A DNA stretch of 64,000 nt from Streptacidiphilus albus JL83 (GCF_000744705.1 NZ_JQML01000001.1:1984001-2048000); one strand, 5' to 3'; shown: positions 26,778 to 40,140, counted from the stretch's first letter. Numbers and translations: made by a program. Notes: generated by a model not told the origin, from the sequence alone.

Positions 26778-28082
26778 GTGACGGCAGAATCCGAGGAAGC
26801 CGAGCAGCACGAGGCGCCGGGGACGGCGGCGGTGGCGGCGGCGGAAGCGGAGCCGCAGGAGGTTCGTGACCTGCCGGATCCGCCGCTGCGCCCCGGTCGG
26901 CGGCGTCGGCCCTGGCTGCTGGCCGGCGCGGCGGTGGCCCTGGTCGCGCTCGGCGCGGGCGGACTGGCCCTTGCGCAGACGCGGCACTCCGGCGCCGCCG
27001 CCGCGCCGGTCGACGACTACACCGGCCTTCCGCACACCACGGTCCACATCTCGGCCGACGACTGCGGCGCCGGCTGGACCTCCCCGCACACCGGTCTCCA
27101 GGTCTTCGACTTCAGCAACGACGGCGCCCTGCCCGTCGACGCGTACATCGAGACCCGGCCGGCCGGCGCGGTGCTGGGCGAGGTCGAGAGCCTGGGCGTC
27201 GCCACGACCCGGCCGGTCGTGGTGCGGCTCGCGGCGGGCAGCTACGCCTTCCAGTGCCTGCCGGAGGACGGTGACGCGGTGCTCGGCCCGACGGTCAGGG
27301 TCGTCGGCAGCGGCGGCGGCAGTCCGGCGGTCGTGCCGGTGACCCAGCAGGACCTGATCCCGCCGACGATCGCCTACCAGAAGTGGGTGGCGGCGCAGCT
27401 GCCCACGCTGGTGGCGGATGTGGGGACGTTGCAGGCCGCGGTGGACCGGGGCGACCTGGGCGGTGCGCGGGCGGCCTGGCTGCCGGCGCACCTCGACTAC
27501 GAGCGGCTGGGCGCGGCGTACGGGACGTTCGGGGATCTGGACGGCAGCATCAACGGCACCACCCAGGGGCTGGTGGACGGGCTGACCGATCCGGGCTTCA
27601 CCGGGTTCCACCGGCTGGAGTACGGGTTGTGGAACGGCCAGTCGGCGGCCGTGCTCAAGCCGGTCGCGGCGAGGCTGGCGGCGGATGTCGCGTCGCTGCA
27701 GTCGCAGTGGCGGACCGCGCAGATGGATCCGCTGATGCTGGGGCTGCGGGCGCACGAGATCGTGGAGAACGCGATCCAGTTCGAGCTGACGGGTCGTACC
27801 GACTACGGGAGCCATTCGAACCTGGCGACGGTGCGGGCGAATCTGCAGGGGACGGCGGAGGCGTTGTCGCTGCTGCGCCCGGTCCTGGTGGGCCGGATGC
27901 CCTCGCTGCCGCAGATCGATGCGGAGATGACGGCGGCCGGCACTGAGTTGGCCTCGCTGGGTGAGGTGCCGCTGGCGTCGTTGACGATCACGCAGCGGGA
28001 GCAGTTGAACGCGGTGTTCGGTGAGCTGGTCGAGGACTTGGCGCCGGTCGCGGCGGTGTGTGATGTGCGGAGGACGTCGTGA
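26778..28082 (+). CDS. efeO: EfeO: cupredoxin plus M75 imelysin-like iron uptake protein
   Basis: This 434-residue envelope protein has a cytoplasmic N-terminus, one hydrophobic segment (about 46-66) after RRRR, an EfeO-type cupredoxin-like domain (about 80-165) and an M75 helical domain (about 190-430). The metal-binding HxxE is at 278-281 in FHRLEYGLW. In the EfeUOB system EfeO binds ferric or ferrous iron outside the membrane and passes it on with EfeB. GTG 26778 is preceded by AGGGG. It overlaps efeB by 4 nt. The permease gene efeU is not next to it. A candidate iron box lies upstream. Confidence 0.93.
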   Translation: MTAESEEAEQHEAPGTAAVAAAEAEPQEVRDLPDPPLRPGRRRRPWLLAGAAVALVALGAGGLALAQTRHSGAAAAPVDDYTGLPHTTVHISADDCGAGWTSPHTGLQVFDFSNDGALPVDAYIETRPAGAVLGEVESLGVATTRPVVVRLAAGSYAFQCLPEDGDAVLGPTVRVVGSGGGSPAVVPVTQQDLIPPTIAYQKWVAAQLPTLVADVGTLQAAVDRGDLGGARAAWLPAHLDYERLGAAYGTFGDLDGSINGTTQGLVDGLTDPGFTGFHRLEYGLWNGQSAAVLKPVAARLAADVASLQSQWRTAQMDPLMLGLRAHEIVENAIQFELTGRTDYGSHSNLATVRANLQGTAEALSLLRPVLVGRMPSLPQIDAEMTAAGTELASLGEVPLASLTITQREQLNAVFGELVEDLAPVAAVCDVRRTS

Positions 28083-29359
28083 GCGGAGTGGTCGGGGTGA
28101 ACGGCGTGGAGGGCATGGCGGGCGTGGAGGGCGTGGGCCGGCGGTCGGTGCTGCGCGGGGCGTTGGCGGCGGGTGCGGTCGGGGCGGGGGCGCTGGCGTC
28201 GATGGGCGCCGCCGAGACCTCGGGTTCCCCGTCGCCCGGGGACGGCTCGGGTTCGGCGCCGTCGTACCCGTTCCACGGGGTGCACCAGTCCGGGGTGGTG
28301 ACGCCCAAGCAGCGGTGTGCGGCGTTCGTGGCCTTCGATGTGACGGCCGCCGACCGGGCCGGTCTGACCGGGCTGTTCCGGACGCTGACCGAGCGGTTGC
28401 GGTTCCTGACGACGGGCGGGGTGCCGGAGCCGCTGGGGATCAGCGCGCCGCCGTCGGACTCGGGGGTGCTGGGTCCGGTGGTGGTGCCGGACGGGCTGAC
28501 CGCGACGCTGGGGGTGGGCTCGTCGCTGTTCGACGGCCGGTTCGGGCTGGCGGCGCGGAAGCCGCTGCGGCTGCGGGAGATGACCTCGTTCCCGGACGAC
28601 GACCTGGACCCGGACTGGTGCCAGGGCGACCTGGTGCTGCAGCTGGGGGCGGAGAACGCGGACACGGTGGCGCATGCGCTGCGTGACCTCGCCCAGCACA
28701 CCCGGGGGGCGATGCAGGTGCGGTGGCGGATGGACGGCTTCTCCTCGCCGCCGCGGCCGGTGGGAACGCCGCGGAACCTGCTGGGCTTCCGGGACGGCAC
28801 GGCCAACCCGGATGTGACGGACGCCCGGACCATGGACCAGGTGGTGTGGGTGGGCGCCGGTCAGGGCGAGCCGGCCTGGACGGTCGACGGTTCGTACCTG
28901 GCGCTGCGGTTGATCCGGATGCGGGTGGAGTTCTGGGACCGGGTGTCGCTGAACGAGCAGCAGCGGATGATCGGCCGTCAGCGGGACTCGGGTGCGCCGC
29001 TGGACGGCCAGGCGGAGACGGACCCGCCGAAGTACGCCCAGGATCCGTCGGGTGATGTGATTCCGCTGGACAGCCACATGCGGTTGGCGAATCCGCGGAC
29101 GGCGTCGTCGGACGGGCTGCGGATGCTGCGGCGCGGGTTCAACTACGACCAGGGGACGGACAGCAACGGGAACCTGAACATGGGCCTGGTGTTCTGTGCG
29201 TTCCAGCAGGACCTGGACCGGCAGTTCGTGGCGGTCCAGAACCGGTTGGCGGGTGAGCCGCTGGTGGACTACGTCTCGCCGTACGGCGGCGGCTACTTCT
29301 TCGTGCTGCCGGGGGTGCGGGACTCGGCGGACTGGCTGGGGAGCTCGCTGCTGGCCTGA
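28079..29359 (+). CDS. efeB: EfeB: Tat-exported Dyp-type haem peroxidase
   Basis: This 426-residue deferrochelatase/peroxidase partners EfeO. The N-terminus carries a twin-arginine signal (GRRSVLRGALAAG, residues 20-32) for export of a folded haem protein. The Dyp catalytic motif GFRDGTAN contains the distal Asp at about 239, and the proximal haem His is about 333 in LDSHMRLANPR; YFFVLPGV near the end is also typical. The GTG start overlaps the efeO stop (GTGA), so translation is coupled. Beyond the stop lies a 15-bp tandem repeat and no third efe gene. Confidence 0.95.
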   Translation: MSGVVGVNGVEGMAGVEGVGRRSVLRGALAAGAVGAGALASMGAAETSGSPSPGDGSGSAPSYPFHGVHQSGVVTPKQRCAAFVAFDVTAADRAGLTGLFRTLTERLRFLTTGGVPEPLGISAPPSDSGVLGPVVVPDGLTATLGVGSSLFDGRFGLAARKPLRLREMTSFPDDDLDPDWCQGDLVLQLGAENADTVAHALRDLAQHTRGAMQVRWRMDGFSSPPRPVGTPRNLLGFRDGTANPDVTDARTMDQVVWVGAGQGEPAWTVDGSYLALRLIRMRVEFWDRVSLNEQQRMIGRQRDSGAPLDGQAETDPPKYAQDPSGDVIPLDSHMRLANPRTASSDGLRMLRRGFNYDQGTDSNGNLNMGLVFCAFQQDLDRQFVAVQNRLAGEPLVDYVSPYGGGYFFVLPGVRDSADWLGSSLLA

Positions 29360-29365
29360 GCCGCC

Positions 29366-29432
29366 GACCTCGGCGGCTCCGACCTCGGCGGCTCCGGCGT
29401 GCGCGGCTCCGGCGTGCGCGGCTCCGGCGTGC
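29366..29432 (+). repeat. 15-bp tandem repeats downstream of efeB
   Basis: Two copies of GACCTCGGCGGCTCC followed by two of GGCGTGCGCGGCTCC and a partial fifth. The 15-bp period keeps all frames open but no coding role is visible. It begins 7 nt after the efeB stop. Confidence 0.85.
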
Positions 29433-29501
29433 CGCAGGGTGCGTTGTGCGGTGGTTTGTGAGCGGGAGTATGAGAATGTCGGCCCGGTGTTCTCATTCTC
29501 C

Positions 29502-29523
29502 GTTCATGCTTCCTTCATCACCC
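29502..29523 (+). promoter_or_regulatory. Candidate PHO box upstream of the phosphoesterase
   Basis: Two adjacent 11-nt units, GTTCATGCTTC and CTTCATCACCC, resemble the direct repeat units bound by streptomycete PhoP. The site is about 105 nt before the phosphoesterase start. Confidence 0.45.
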
Positions 29524-29628
29524 TGCGGTGCCCCGGTTGCGGCAGTGCCGGAGGATTCGGCCGTGACCCACGGGGCTGTCAGGTCCGGTGGGAGGTACGA
29601 ATTCTGATCGGTCCTGCGGAGGGCTCGA

Positions 29629-31479
29629 ATGGCTATGTTTACTGGCGTGACGCGTCGGGGGCAGCGCGTTGCCGCGCTCGTGGGGGCGGCTGCGATGATC
29701 GCGGTGGCGAGCACCTCGCCGGCCTGGGCGGGCGACCGTCCCGGACACGGCGGACACGGGCACGCAGGGCGCACCAGCACCGCGACCCCGATCAAGCACC
29801 TTGTGGTGATCTACGACGAGAACGCGTCGTTCGACCACTACTTCGGGACCTACCCGAAGGCGGCCAACACCGACGGAACGCCGTTCACGGCCGCGAAGAA
29901 CACGCCGAAGAAGATCAACACCGAGGCCAACGCGGGTCTGCTGACGTCGAACCCGAACGAGTACGCGCCGAAGCGGCTGTCGGGCGCGCAGGCGATGACC
30001 TGCAGCCAGAACCACAACTACGGCCCCGAGCAGCAGGCGTACGACGGCGGCAAGGCCGACCTGTTCGTGCAGGACACCTCGCGCGACACCTGTTCGGGCG
30101 GCCTGTACGAGCAGCCGGGTCTGGCTATGGACTACTACGACGGCAACACGGTCACCGCGCTGTGGAACTACGCGCAGAACTACACGCTGGAGGACAACTC
30201 CTTCAGCGCGAACTACGGTCCGTCGACGCCGGGTGCGCTGAACCTGATCTCGGCCGACACCCACGGTGTGATCTCGGTGTCGGGCACGGGCAGCACGACC
30301 GACCCGGTGCAGACCACGACGCCGGTCAGCTCGGTCGTGAAGTCCCCGAACGCGGCCGGTGTCGGCACGATCAACGGCGACACCGACCCGGCCTTCGACG
30401 ACTGCTCCAACAGCGACCACACCAGCAACGGCGCGCTGGCCGAGATGACCGGCCTGAACATCGGCGACCTGCTGAACCAGAAGAACGTCTCCTGGGGCTG
30501 GTTCCAGGGCGGCTTCACCCCGAGCACCGCCTACGCGGGTGCGGGCACGTACGCGAAGTGCGGCGGTGACACCCACGCGAACGTCGGCGGCACCCAGGAG
30601 GAGGACTACGTCCCCCACCACGACCCGTTCGAGTACTACAAGTCGACGGCCAACCCGCACCACACGCTGCCGGCCAGCCTGGCCGAGGTCGGCTACAACG
30701 GGCAGGCGAACCACCAGTACGACCTGTCGTACTTCGACCAGGCGGTCGCCGCGAACGACCTGCCGGCCGTGAGCTTCCTGAAGGCCGCCTCGTACGAGGA
30801 CGGCCACCCGGGCAGCTCGGACCCGATCGACGAGCAGAACTTCCTGGTCCACGAGATCAACCAGCTGCAGAAGTCGGCGGAGTGGTCCTCGACCGCGGTC
30901 ATCATCGCGTACGACGACTCGGACGGCTGGTACGACCACGTCTACCACACGCCGACCAACGGCTCGACGGACACCACCCAGGACTACGCGGCCTGCCTCG
31001 CGGCGGGTGCGTCGACCAAGACCGCCGCGGTCGACGGCTACCAGGACCGCTGCGGCCCGGGCACCCGCCAGCCGCTGCTGGTGATCTCGCCCTACTCGAA
31101 GAGCAACTACATCGACGACAAGTTCACCACCCAGGCGTCGATCACCCAGTTCATCGAGAGCAACTGGCGTACCCGCAGCATCGGTGACGGTTCGTTCGAC
31201 CGCAGTGCCGGCTCGCTGTTCTCGGCCTTCGACTTCCAGCGCCCGAACGACAAGCAGGTGCTGCTGAACTCGAACGGCTCGGTGGCCTCGGTCAGCCCGA
31301 TCACCCGGTTCGACAACCAGGACACGGTGCAGAGCCTGCCGGTCCAGCAGACCGCGGCGTCCTCGTCGACCTCGGACTCGCTGGCGCTCTCGGGCGCGCT
31401 GGGCGCGGGTGTGCTGGCCACGCTGGGCACCGGCTACGCGATGGCGCGCCGCAACCGCCGCCGCTTCGCGCAGGTCTGA
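29629..31479 (+). CDS. Secreted, C-terminally anchored phosphoesterase (phospholipase C / acid phosphatase family)
   Basis: This 616-residue protein of the phosphoesterase family (AcpA / phospholipase C-like) hydrolyses phosphate esters outside the cell. A signal peptide covers about 1-35 (TRRGQR, hydrophobic core, SPAWAGD). Catalytic regions include HLVVIYDENASFDHYFGTYP with the metal-binding Glu-Asn, TLEDNSFSANYGPSTPGALN, and IIAYDDSDGWYDHV. The C-terminus has a hydrophobic segment (about 588-605) followed by RRNRRR, preceded by LALSG, resembling a degenerate sortase E signal. GGAGG lies 6-7 nt before ATG. The putative PHO box suggests phosphate control. A very strong terminator follows. 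Confidence 0.9.
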   Translation: MAMFTGVTRRGQRVAALVGAAAMIAVASTSPAWAGDRPGHGGHGHAGRTSTATPIKHLVVIYDENASFDHYFGTYPKAANTDGTPFTAAKNTPKKINTEANAGLLTSNPNEYAPKRLSGAQAMTCSQNHNYGPEQQAYDGGKADLFVQDTSRDTCSGGLYEQPGLAMDYYDGNTVTALWNYAQNYTLEDNSFSANYGPSTPGALNLISADTHGVISVSGTGSTTDPVQTTTPVSSVVKSPNAAGVGTINGDTDPAFDDCSNSDHTSNGALAEMTGLNIGDLLNQKNVSWGWFQGGFTPSTAYAGAGTYAKCGGDTHANVGGTQEEDYVPHHDPFEYYKSTANPHHTLPASLAEVGYNGQANHQYDLSYFDQAVAANDLPAVSFLKAASYEDGHPGSSDPIDEQNFLVHEINQLQKSAEWSSTAVIIAYDDSDGWYDHVYHTPTNGSTDTTQDYAACLAAGASTKTAAVDGYQDRCGPGTRQPLLVISPYSKSNYIDDKFTTQASITQFIESNWRTRSIGDGSFDRSAGSLFSAFDFQRPNDKQVLLNSNGSVASVSPITRFDNQDTVQSLPVQQTAASSSTSDSLALSGALGAGVLATLGTGYAMARRNRRRFAQV

Positions 31480-31495
31480 CCGCCCGGCTGCTGAC

Positions 31496-31543
31496 GACGG
31501 CGCCGCCCGGACCCCCCTTCGCGGGGGTCCGGGCGGCGCCGTC
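31496..31543 (+). terminator. Strong terminator after the phosphoesterase
   Basis: Perfect 21-bp stem (arms 31496-31516 and 31523-31543) with loop CTTCGC, 16 nt past the stop codon. It isolates the gene from the flavoprotein gene downstream. Confidence 0.9.
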
Positions 31544-31630
31544 GGCGGTTCCGGAGCCGTCGGCCGTGCGATCGGGATGCCGATGGGCTGCGGAGTTGCA
31601 CCTGCGGCCGGCAGCCGCTGGAATCGGCGG

Positions 31631-32155
31631 ATGACCGGCGACGAGACCAACCGCGTTCTGTACATCATCACCTGTGCCGCAGGGCCGGCCCCGGGGGTGG
31701 GCACGCTGATCGACCTGGCCCGGGCCGAGGGCTGGCGGGTCCACCTGATCGCGACGCCCTCGGCGGTGGCGTTCCTCGACCTCGACGCGATCGAGGCCCG
31801 GCTCGGCGGCCCGGTGTTCAGCGAGTACCGGCGGCCGGACGAAGTCAAGCGGCAGCCTCCGGCGGACGCGGCCGTCGTCGCGCCCGGCACCTACAACACC
31901 ATCAACAAGTGGGCGGCGGGCATCGCCGACAACTACGCGCTGGGCACCCTCGCCGAGCTCACCGGCCAGGGCGTGCCGATCGCGCTGCTCCCCTGCGTCA
32001 ACGACAACCTCGCCGCCAACCGCGTCTACGCCCGCAGCCTCGACGAACTCCGCGAGGCCGGGGTCCGCGTGCTCCGCAGCCCGCGCCAGGCCGGGGAGGG
32101 CGGCCCGCTGCTCGACGGCTTCCCCTGGCAGTCGGCACTGGACGCGGTGCGCTGA
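31631..32155 (+). CDS. Flavoprotein (HFCD / PPC decarboxylase-like)
   Basis: A 174-residue protein of the flavoprotein superfamily that includes phosphopantothenoylcysteine decarboxylase and lantibiotic decarboxylases. The N-terminal VLYIITCAAGPAPG and the VAPGTYNTINKWAAGIADN segment (about residues 81-99) form the FMN-binding signature; LLPCVNDNLAANRVY follows. It is not the bifunctional CoaBC, since no synthetase domain is present. The substrate is unknown. ATG 31631 is chosen at the start of homology; the Shine-Dalgarno is weak. It is a single gene between two terminators. Confidence 0.85.
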   Translation: MTGDETNRVLYIITCAAGPAPGVGTLIDLARAEGWRVHLIATPSAVAFLDLDAIEARLGGPVFSEYRRPDEVKRQPPADAAVVAPGTYNTINKWAAGIADNYALGTLAELTGQGVPIALLPCVNDNLAANRVYARSLDELREAGVRVLRSPRQAGEGGPLLDGFPWQSALDAVR

Positions 32156-32177
32156 GGCCGGGCCCGGAAACGAAGCA

Positions 32178-32218
32178 GCACCTGCCTCTCACCTTGGTCG
32201 GGGACGAGAGGCAGGTGC
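32178..32218. terminator. Bidirectional terminator between flavoprotein gene and gltD
   Basis: Perfect 13-bp stem GCACCTGCCTCTC/GAGAGGCAGGTGC with a 15-nt loop, followed on the plus strand by a T-containing run, in a convergent gap. Confidence 0.8.
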
Positions 32219-32307
32219 CATTGTTCTCCGCGTGCGATCCGGCGGCGCTGGCGGGGACGCGGTTGTGCAGCCTTTCGGACTGCTCGCTCTACTGTGTCAC
32301 ACGTTCG

Positions 32308-33832
32308 TCACACGGTGAGCGGGCGGTCCGTCGGGCGGATCGGGGCGGGCAGCGTGGAGGCGCGCCCGGAGAGGAAGCTGTCGACCGCCTTGGCCGCGGA
32401 GCGGCCCTCGGCGATGGCCCAGACGATGAGCGACTGGCCGCGGCCGGCGTCGCCGGCCACGAAGATGCCGTCGACGTTGGTGGTGAACCGGTTGTCGCGG
32501 GCGACGTTGCCGCGCGGGTCGAGGTCCACGCCGAGCTGCTCGACCAGGCCGTTGCGGGTGTCGGTGCCGGTGAAGCCCATGGCGAGGGTGACCAGCTGGG
32601 CCGGGATGGCCCGCTCGGTGCCCGCCACCGGCTCGAACCGGCCGTCCTTGAACTCGACCTCGACCAGGTGGAGTTCCTGGACGTTGCCGTCCTCGTCGCC
32701 GGTGAAGCGGGTGGTGTTGACCGCGTAGACGCGTCCCTCCTTGCCCGCCTTCGGCGAGGAGGTTCCCTCTGCCACCTGGGCGCCGTTGCCGGCCTGCTGG
32801 AGGTAGATGGCCTCCTCGTGCGCGGAGGTGACCTTGTAGGTCATCGGCATGGTCGGCCAGGGCTGGTGGCCGGGGCGCTCGTCGCTCGGCCGGGGCATGA
32901 TCTCCAGCTGGGTGACCGAGGCCGCGCCCTGGCGCAGCGCGGTGCCGAGGCAGTCGGCGCCGGTGTCGCCGCCGCCGATGACGATGACGTGCTTGCCGGC
33001 GGCGCTGATCGGCGACTCGACGTAGTCGCCCTCCTGCACCTTGTTGGACAGCGGCAGGTACTCCATCGCCTGGTGGATGCCCTTGAGCTCGCGCCCGGGG
33101 ACGGGCAGGTCGCGGGCGGTGGTGGCGCCGGCGGCGATGACGACGGCGTCGAAGCGCTCGCGCAGCTGGCGGCCGGAGATGTCGACGCCGACCTCGACCC
33201 CGGTGCGGAACCGGGTGCCCTCGGCGCGCATCTGCTCGACGCGCCGGTTGACGTGGCGCTTCTCCATCTTGAACTCGGGGATCCCGTAGCGCAGCAGGCC
33301 GCCGATGCGGTCGGCGCGCTCGTAGACGACCACGGTGTGGCCGGCCCGGGTGAGCTGCTGGGCGGCGGCGAGCCCGGCCGGTCCCGAGCCGACGACGGCG
33401 ACGGTCTTGCCGGAGAGGCGGTCCGGGGGCTGGGGGGCGACGCCGCCGTTGTCCCAGGCCTTGTCGATGATGGTGACCTCGACGTTCTTGATGGTCACCG
33501 GGTCCTGGTTGATGCCGAGGACGCAGGCCGACTCGCAGGGCGCGGGGCACAGCCGCCCGGTGAACTCCGGGAAGTTGTTGGTGGCGTGGAGGCGCTCGAT
33601 GGCGCCTCGCCAGTCGTCCCGGTAGGCGAGGTCGTTCCACTCGGGGATGAGGTTCCCGAGCGGGCAGCCGTTGTGGCAGAACGGGATGCCGCAGTCCATG
33701 CAGCGGCCGGCCTGCTTGGTGATGATCGGCAGGAGGCTGCGTTCGACGTAGACCTCGTTCCAGTCCTTGATCCGGACCTCGACGGGGCGGCGTTCGGCGA
33801 GCTGCTTGGGCGTGCTGAGGAAGCCCTTGGGG

Positions 33833-33840
<8 letters not shown>
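32308..33840 (-). CDS. gltD: Glutamate synthase small subunit
   Basis: This 510-residue NADPH-dependent subunit feeds electrons to GltB. N-terminal Cys clusters for 4Fe-4S centres are [14 protein letters not shown] and [14 protein letters not shown]. The FAD-binding [10 protein letters not shown] is near residue 150 and the NADPH-binding [12 protein letters not shown] near 290. The protein is somewhat longer than typical; an insert with [18 protein letters not shown] near residue 375 may account for that. ATG lies inside the gltB 3' end (8-nt overlap, ATGGCTGA), so the genes are translationally coupled. Confidence 0.96.
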
Positions 33841-38452
<4,612 letters not shown>

Positions 38453-38847
38453 CGGCTCTCCCGTCGTGTCGTCGTGTTCGGCATGGTCACAATTCACATG
38501 CGCATCCGGGACGACGTTGGCCCTCTGCGGTGTCGTGCAGGTTACATGATGCCCGAGATTCCACAAAGTGGATTCCTGAGTCCACCATATGGACTTAGCC
38601 CGCAGGTCAGGCCGTGTTCAGGGCCATGCTCGGCAATCCAGAAGTGCACTGCCCCGAGGTGGTCGGGCGCCGGTGCGTTGTCGCAAGTGTGCCCGAACGC
38701 ACGTACTGCGAAACAGTGGCTTTACGTGACCGCACCGGCCCGAAACACAACACATACCGCCGAATAGGGGTACGAACCGGACTGTGACCCCAGGCACAGC
38801 ACGGTCCCTGACACGAACCAGGACGCGAAACAGACCGACGGCGGCTG
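38453..38847 (-). other. gltB upstream region and gap to the VIT gene
   Basis: 395 nt without a gene. The part nearest gltB should contain its promoter and holds the paired palindromes at 38560-38595. I see no convincing -35/-10 pair or terminator in the rest. Confidence 0.5.
38560..38595. promoter_or_regulatory. Paired palindromes upstream of gltBD
   Basis: TCCAC-AAA-GTGGA (38560-38572) and TCCAC-CAT-ATGGA (38581-38593, extended to AGTCCA/TGGACT) share the form TCCAC-N3-RTGGA. Their centres are 21 bp apart, two helical turns, so two dimers would bind one DNA face. They lie 108-143 nt upstream of the gltB start. Confidence 0.65.
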
Positions 38848-39633
38848 CTAGCCGAGGTGGGCGCCGATCAGGTGGCCGAGCAGGAAGGTGACGCCGGCGG
38901 CGGCGGAGCCCAGGACCAGCTGGCGCAGTCCGCTGAACCACCAGCTGCGGGCGGTGACCCGGCTGACGACCGCGCCGCAGCCGAACAGCCCGACCAGGGC
39001 CAGCAGCAGGGCGGGCAGCAGGTCGGTCGCGCCCAGCAGGTAGGGCGCAAGCGGCAGCAGCGCGCCCAGCGCGAAGGCCACGAACGAGGACCCGGCGGCG
39101 ACCAGCGGCGAGGGCAGGTCGTCCGGGTCGATGCCCAGTTCCTCGCGGGCGTGGACCTCCAGCGCGCGGTCGGGGTCGGCGGTGAGCTGCTGCGCGACCT
39201 CGAAGGCGAGCTTCGGCTCGACACCGCGCTCGACGTACAGCTGCGCCAGCTCGGCGAGCTCCTCGTGCGGGTGGCGGCGCAGCTCCAGCCGCTCGGTCTC
39301 CAGCTCGGCCTGGACCACCTCGCGCTGCGAGGCGACCGAGGTGTACTCGCCCGCCGCCATCGAGCAGGCGCCGGCCACCAGCCCGGCCAGCCCGGTCAGC
39401 ACGATGGTGCCGTGGCTCGCGTCGCCGCCCGCGACCCCGGCCATCAGCGCGAAGTTCGAGACCAGGCCGTCCATCGCGCCGAACACCGCCGGACGCAGCC
39501 AGCCGCCGTTGACGTCCCGGTGGGTGTGCGCGTACGCCTCGGCGGCAGCGGCTATCGAGTCGGCGGTCACGGTGTCGGAGGAGAGCGAGGCAGCGGTTGC
39601 GGCGGGCGTGGCGGAAGGCGAAGTCAGGGTCAC
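38848..39633 (-). CDS. VIT1/CCC1-family iron/manganese transporter
   Basis: This membrane protein of about 261 residues belongs to the VIT1/CCC1 family, which moves Fe2+ or Mn2+ across membranes. Family sequence: WLRPAVFGAMDGLVSNFALM, GACSMAAGEYTSVASQREV, a cytoplasmic acidic helical segment (VQAELETERLELRRHPHEEL), and a C-terminal TM pair-rich region. The start is uncertain: GTG 39633 is used here, while GTG 39693 is possible but would lie only a few nt from the predicted transcription start; neither has a clear Shine-Dalgarno. An iron-box-like sequence just upstream supports a role in iron handling. Confidence 0.85.
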   Translation of the reverse strand: MTLTSPSATPAATAASLSSDTVTADSIAAAAEAYAHTHRDVNGGWLRPAVFGAMDGLVSNFALMAGVAGGDASHGTIVLTGLAGLVAGACSMAAGEYTSVASQREVVQAELETERLELRRHPHEELAELAQLYVERGVEPKLAFEVAQQLTADPDRALEVHAREELGIDPDDLPSPLVAAGSSFVAFALGALLPLAPYLLGATDLLPALLLALVGLFGCGAVVSRVTARSWWFSGLRQLVLGSAAAGVTFLLGHLIGAHLG

Positions 39634-39706
39634 CCGGGTGACGCTAACGGGTTCGAACGGCGCCCGCCAGCAAGCCAGTACTGCCTTACCCACCCCATCT
39701 GACCTG

Positions 39707-39725
39707 CAAGGTTAGCCTTGCCTTC
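39707..39725. promoter_or_regulatory. Candidate iron box upstream of the VIT gene
   Basis: CAAGGTTAGCCTTGCCTTC matches 12 of 19 positions of the IdeR/DmdR consensus, with 12 of 15 in the core. On the minus strand it covers TAACCT, a plausible -10, with GTGACG 17 nt further upstream as -35. Confidence 0.55.
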
Positions 39726-39750
39726 ACGCAACGTCACGCGATTCGGAGGC

Positions 39751-40140
39751 TCAGCCGTTCAGGTCCAGGACAGGGACGCCTGCGTCCTTGTACGCCTCCG
39801 GGGTCATGGTGGCGATCACCGCGCCGTCAGGTCGCTCCAGACTCGGTCGGGCCGCGTGCACAGCTGCGCACATCGCGGCGGAGAGCTTCCCACCGCGTAG
39901 CTCGCAGATCGCCAGCGCGGCTTCGAAGTCCAGGGGAACCGGGTGCAGCATCTCCAAAGCGCCTACGTAGGCCGCGAGAGTGGGACCGCGCTCGTCGGCG
40001 TCCAGGATGCACAGGGTCGGCATCCACAACCGGAGATCACCGCGCCGCTCAGCCTCGACCAACAGCGTGGATGCCTTCCAGTTACCTGCGGCCAGGACGA
40101 GGAGCGCCGTACCGTCGAGGACCACATGCGCATCACTCAC
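39751..40140 (-). CDS. PIN-domain toxin (VapC-like)
   Basis: A 129-residue PIN-like protein, the probable toxin ribonuclease of a type II toxin-antitoxin pair. The first acidic residue is in VVLDGTALLVL (Asp 9) and further acidic residues occur at about 30, 48 and 50. The region where VapC normally shows its later Asp pair reads SAAMCAAVHAARP, so the classical acidic quartet is incomplete; activity cannot be assumed. The GTG start overlaps the antitoxin stop by 4 nt (GTGA), typical of such operons. Local base composition is less GC-rich than its neighbours. Confidence 0.75.
   Translation of the reverse strand: MSDAHVVLDGTALLVLAAGNWKASTLLVEAERRGDLRLWMPTLCILDADERGPTLAAYVGALEMLHPVPLDFEAALAICELRGGKLSAAMCAAVHAARPSLERPDGAVIATMTPEAYKDAGVPVLDLNG

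Noticed and set aside
29293-29496. Small Pro-rich minus-strand frame over the 15-bp repeats
   Set aside because: It owes its openness to the repeat period and overlaps the efeB end antisense; no start context.
38567-38847. Small peptide gene between gltB and the VIT gene
   Set aside because: Frames here lack start context and homology-like features; the region looks like promoter and spacer.
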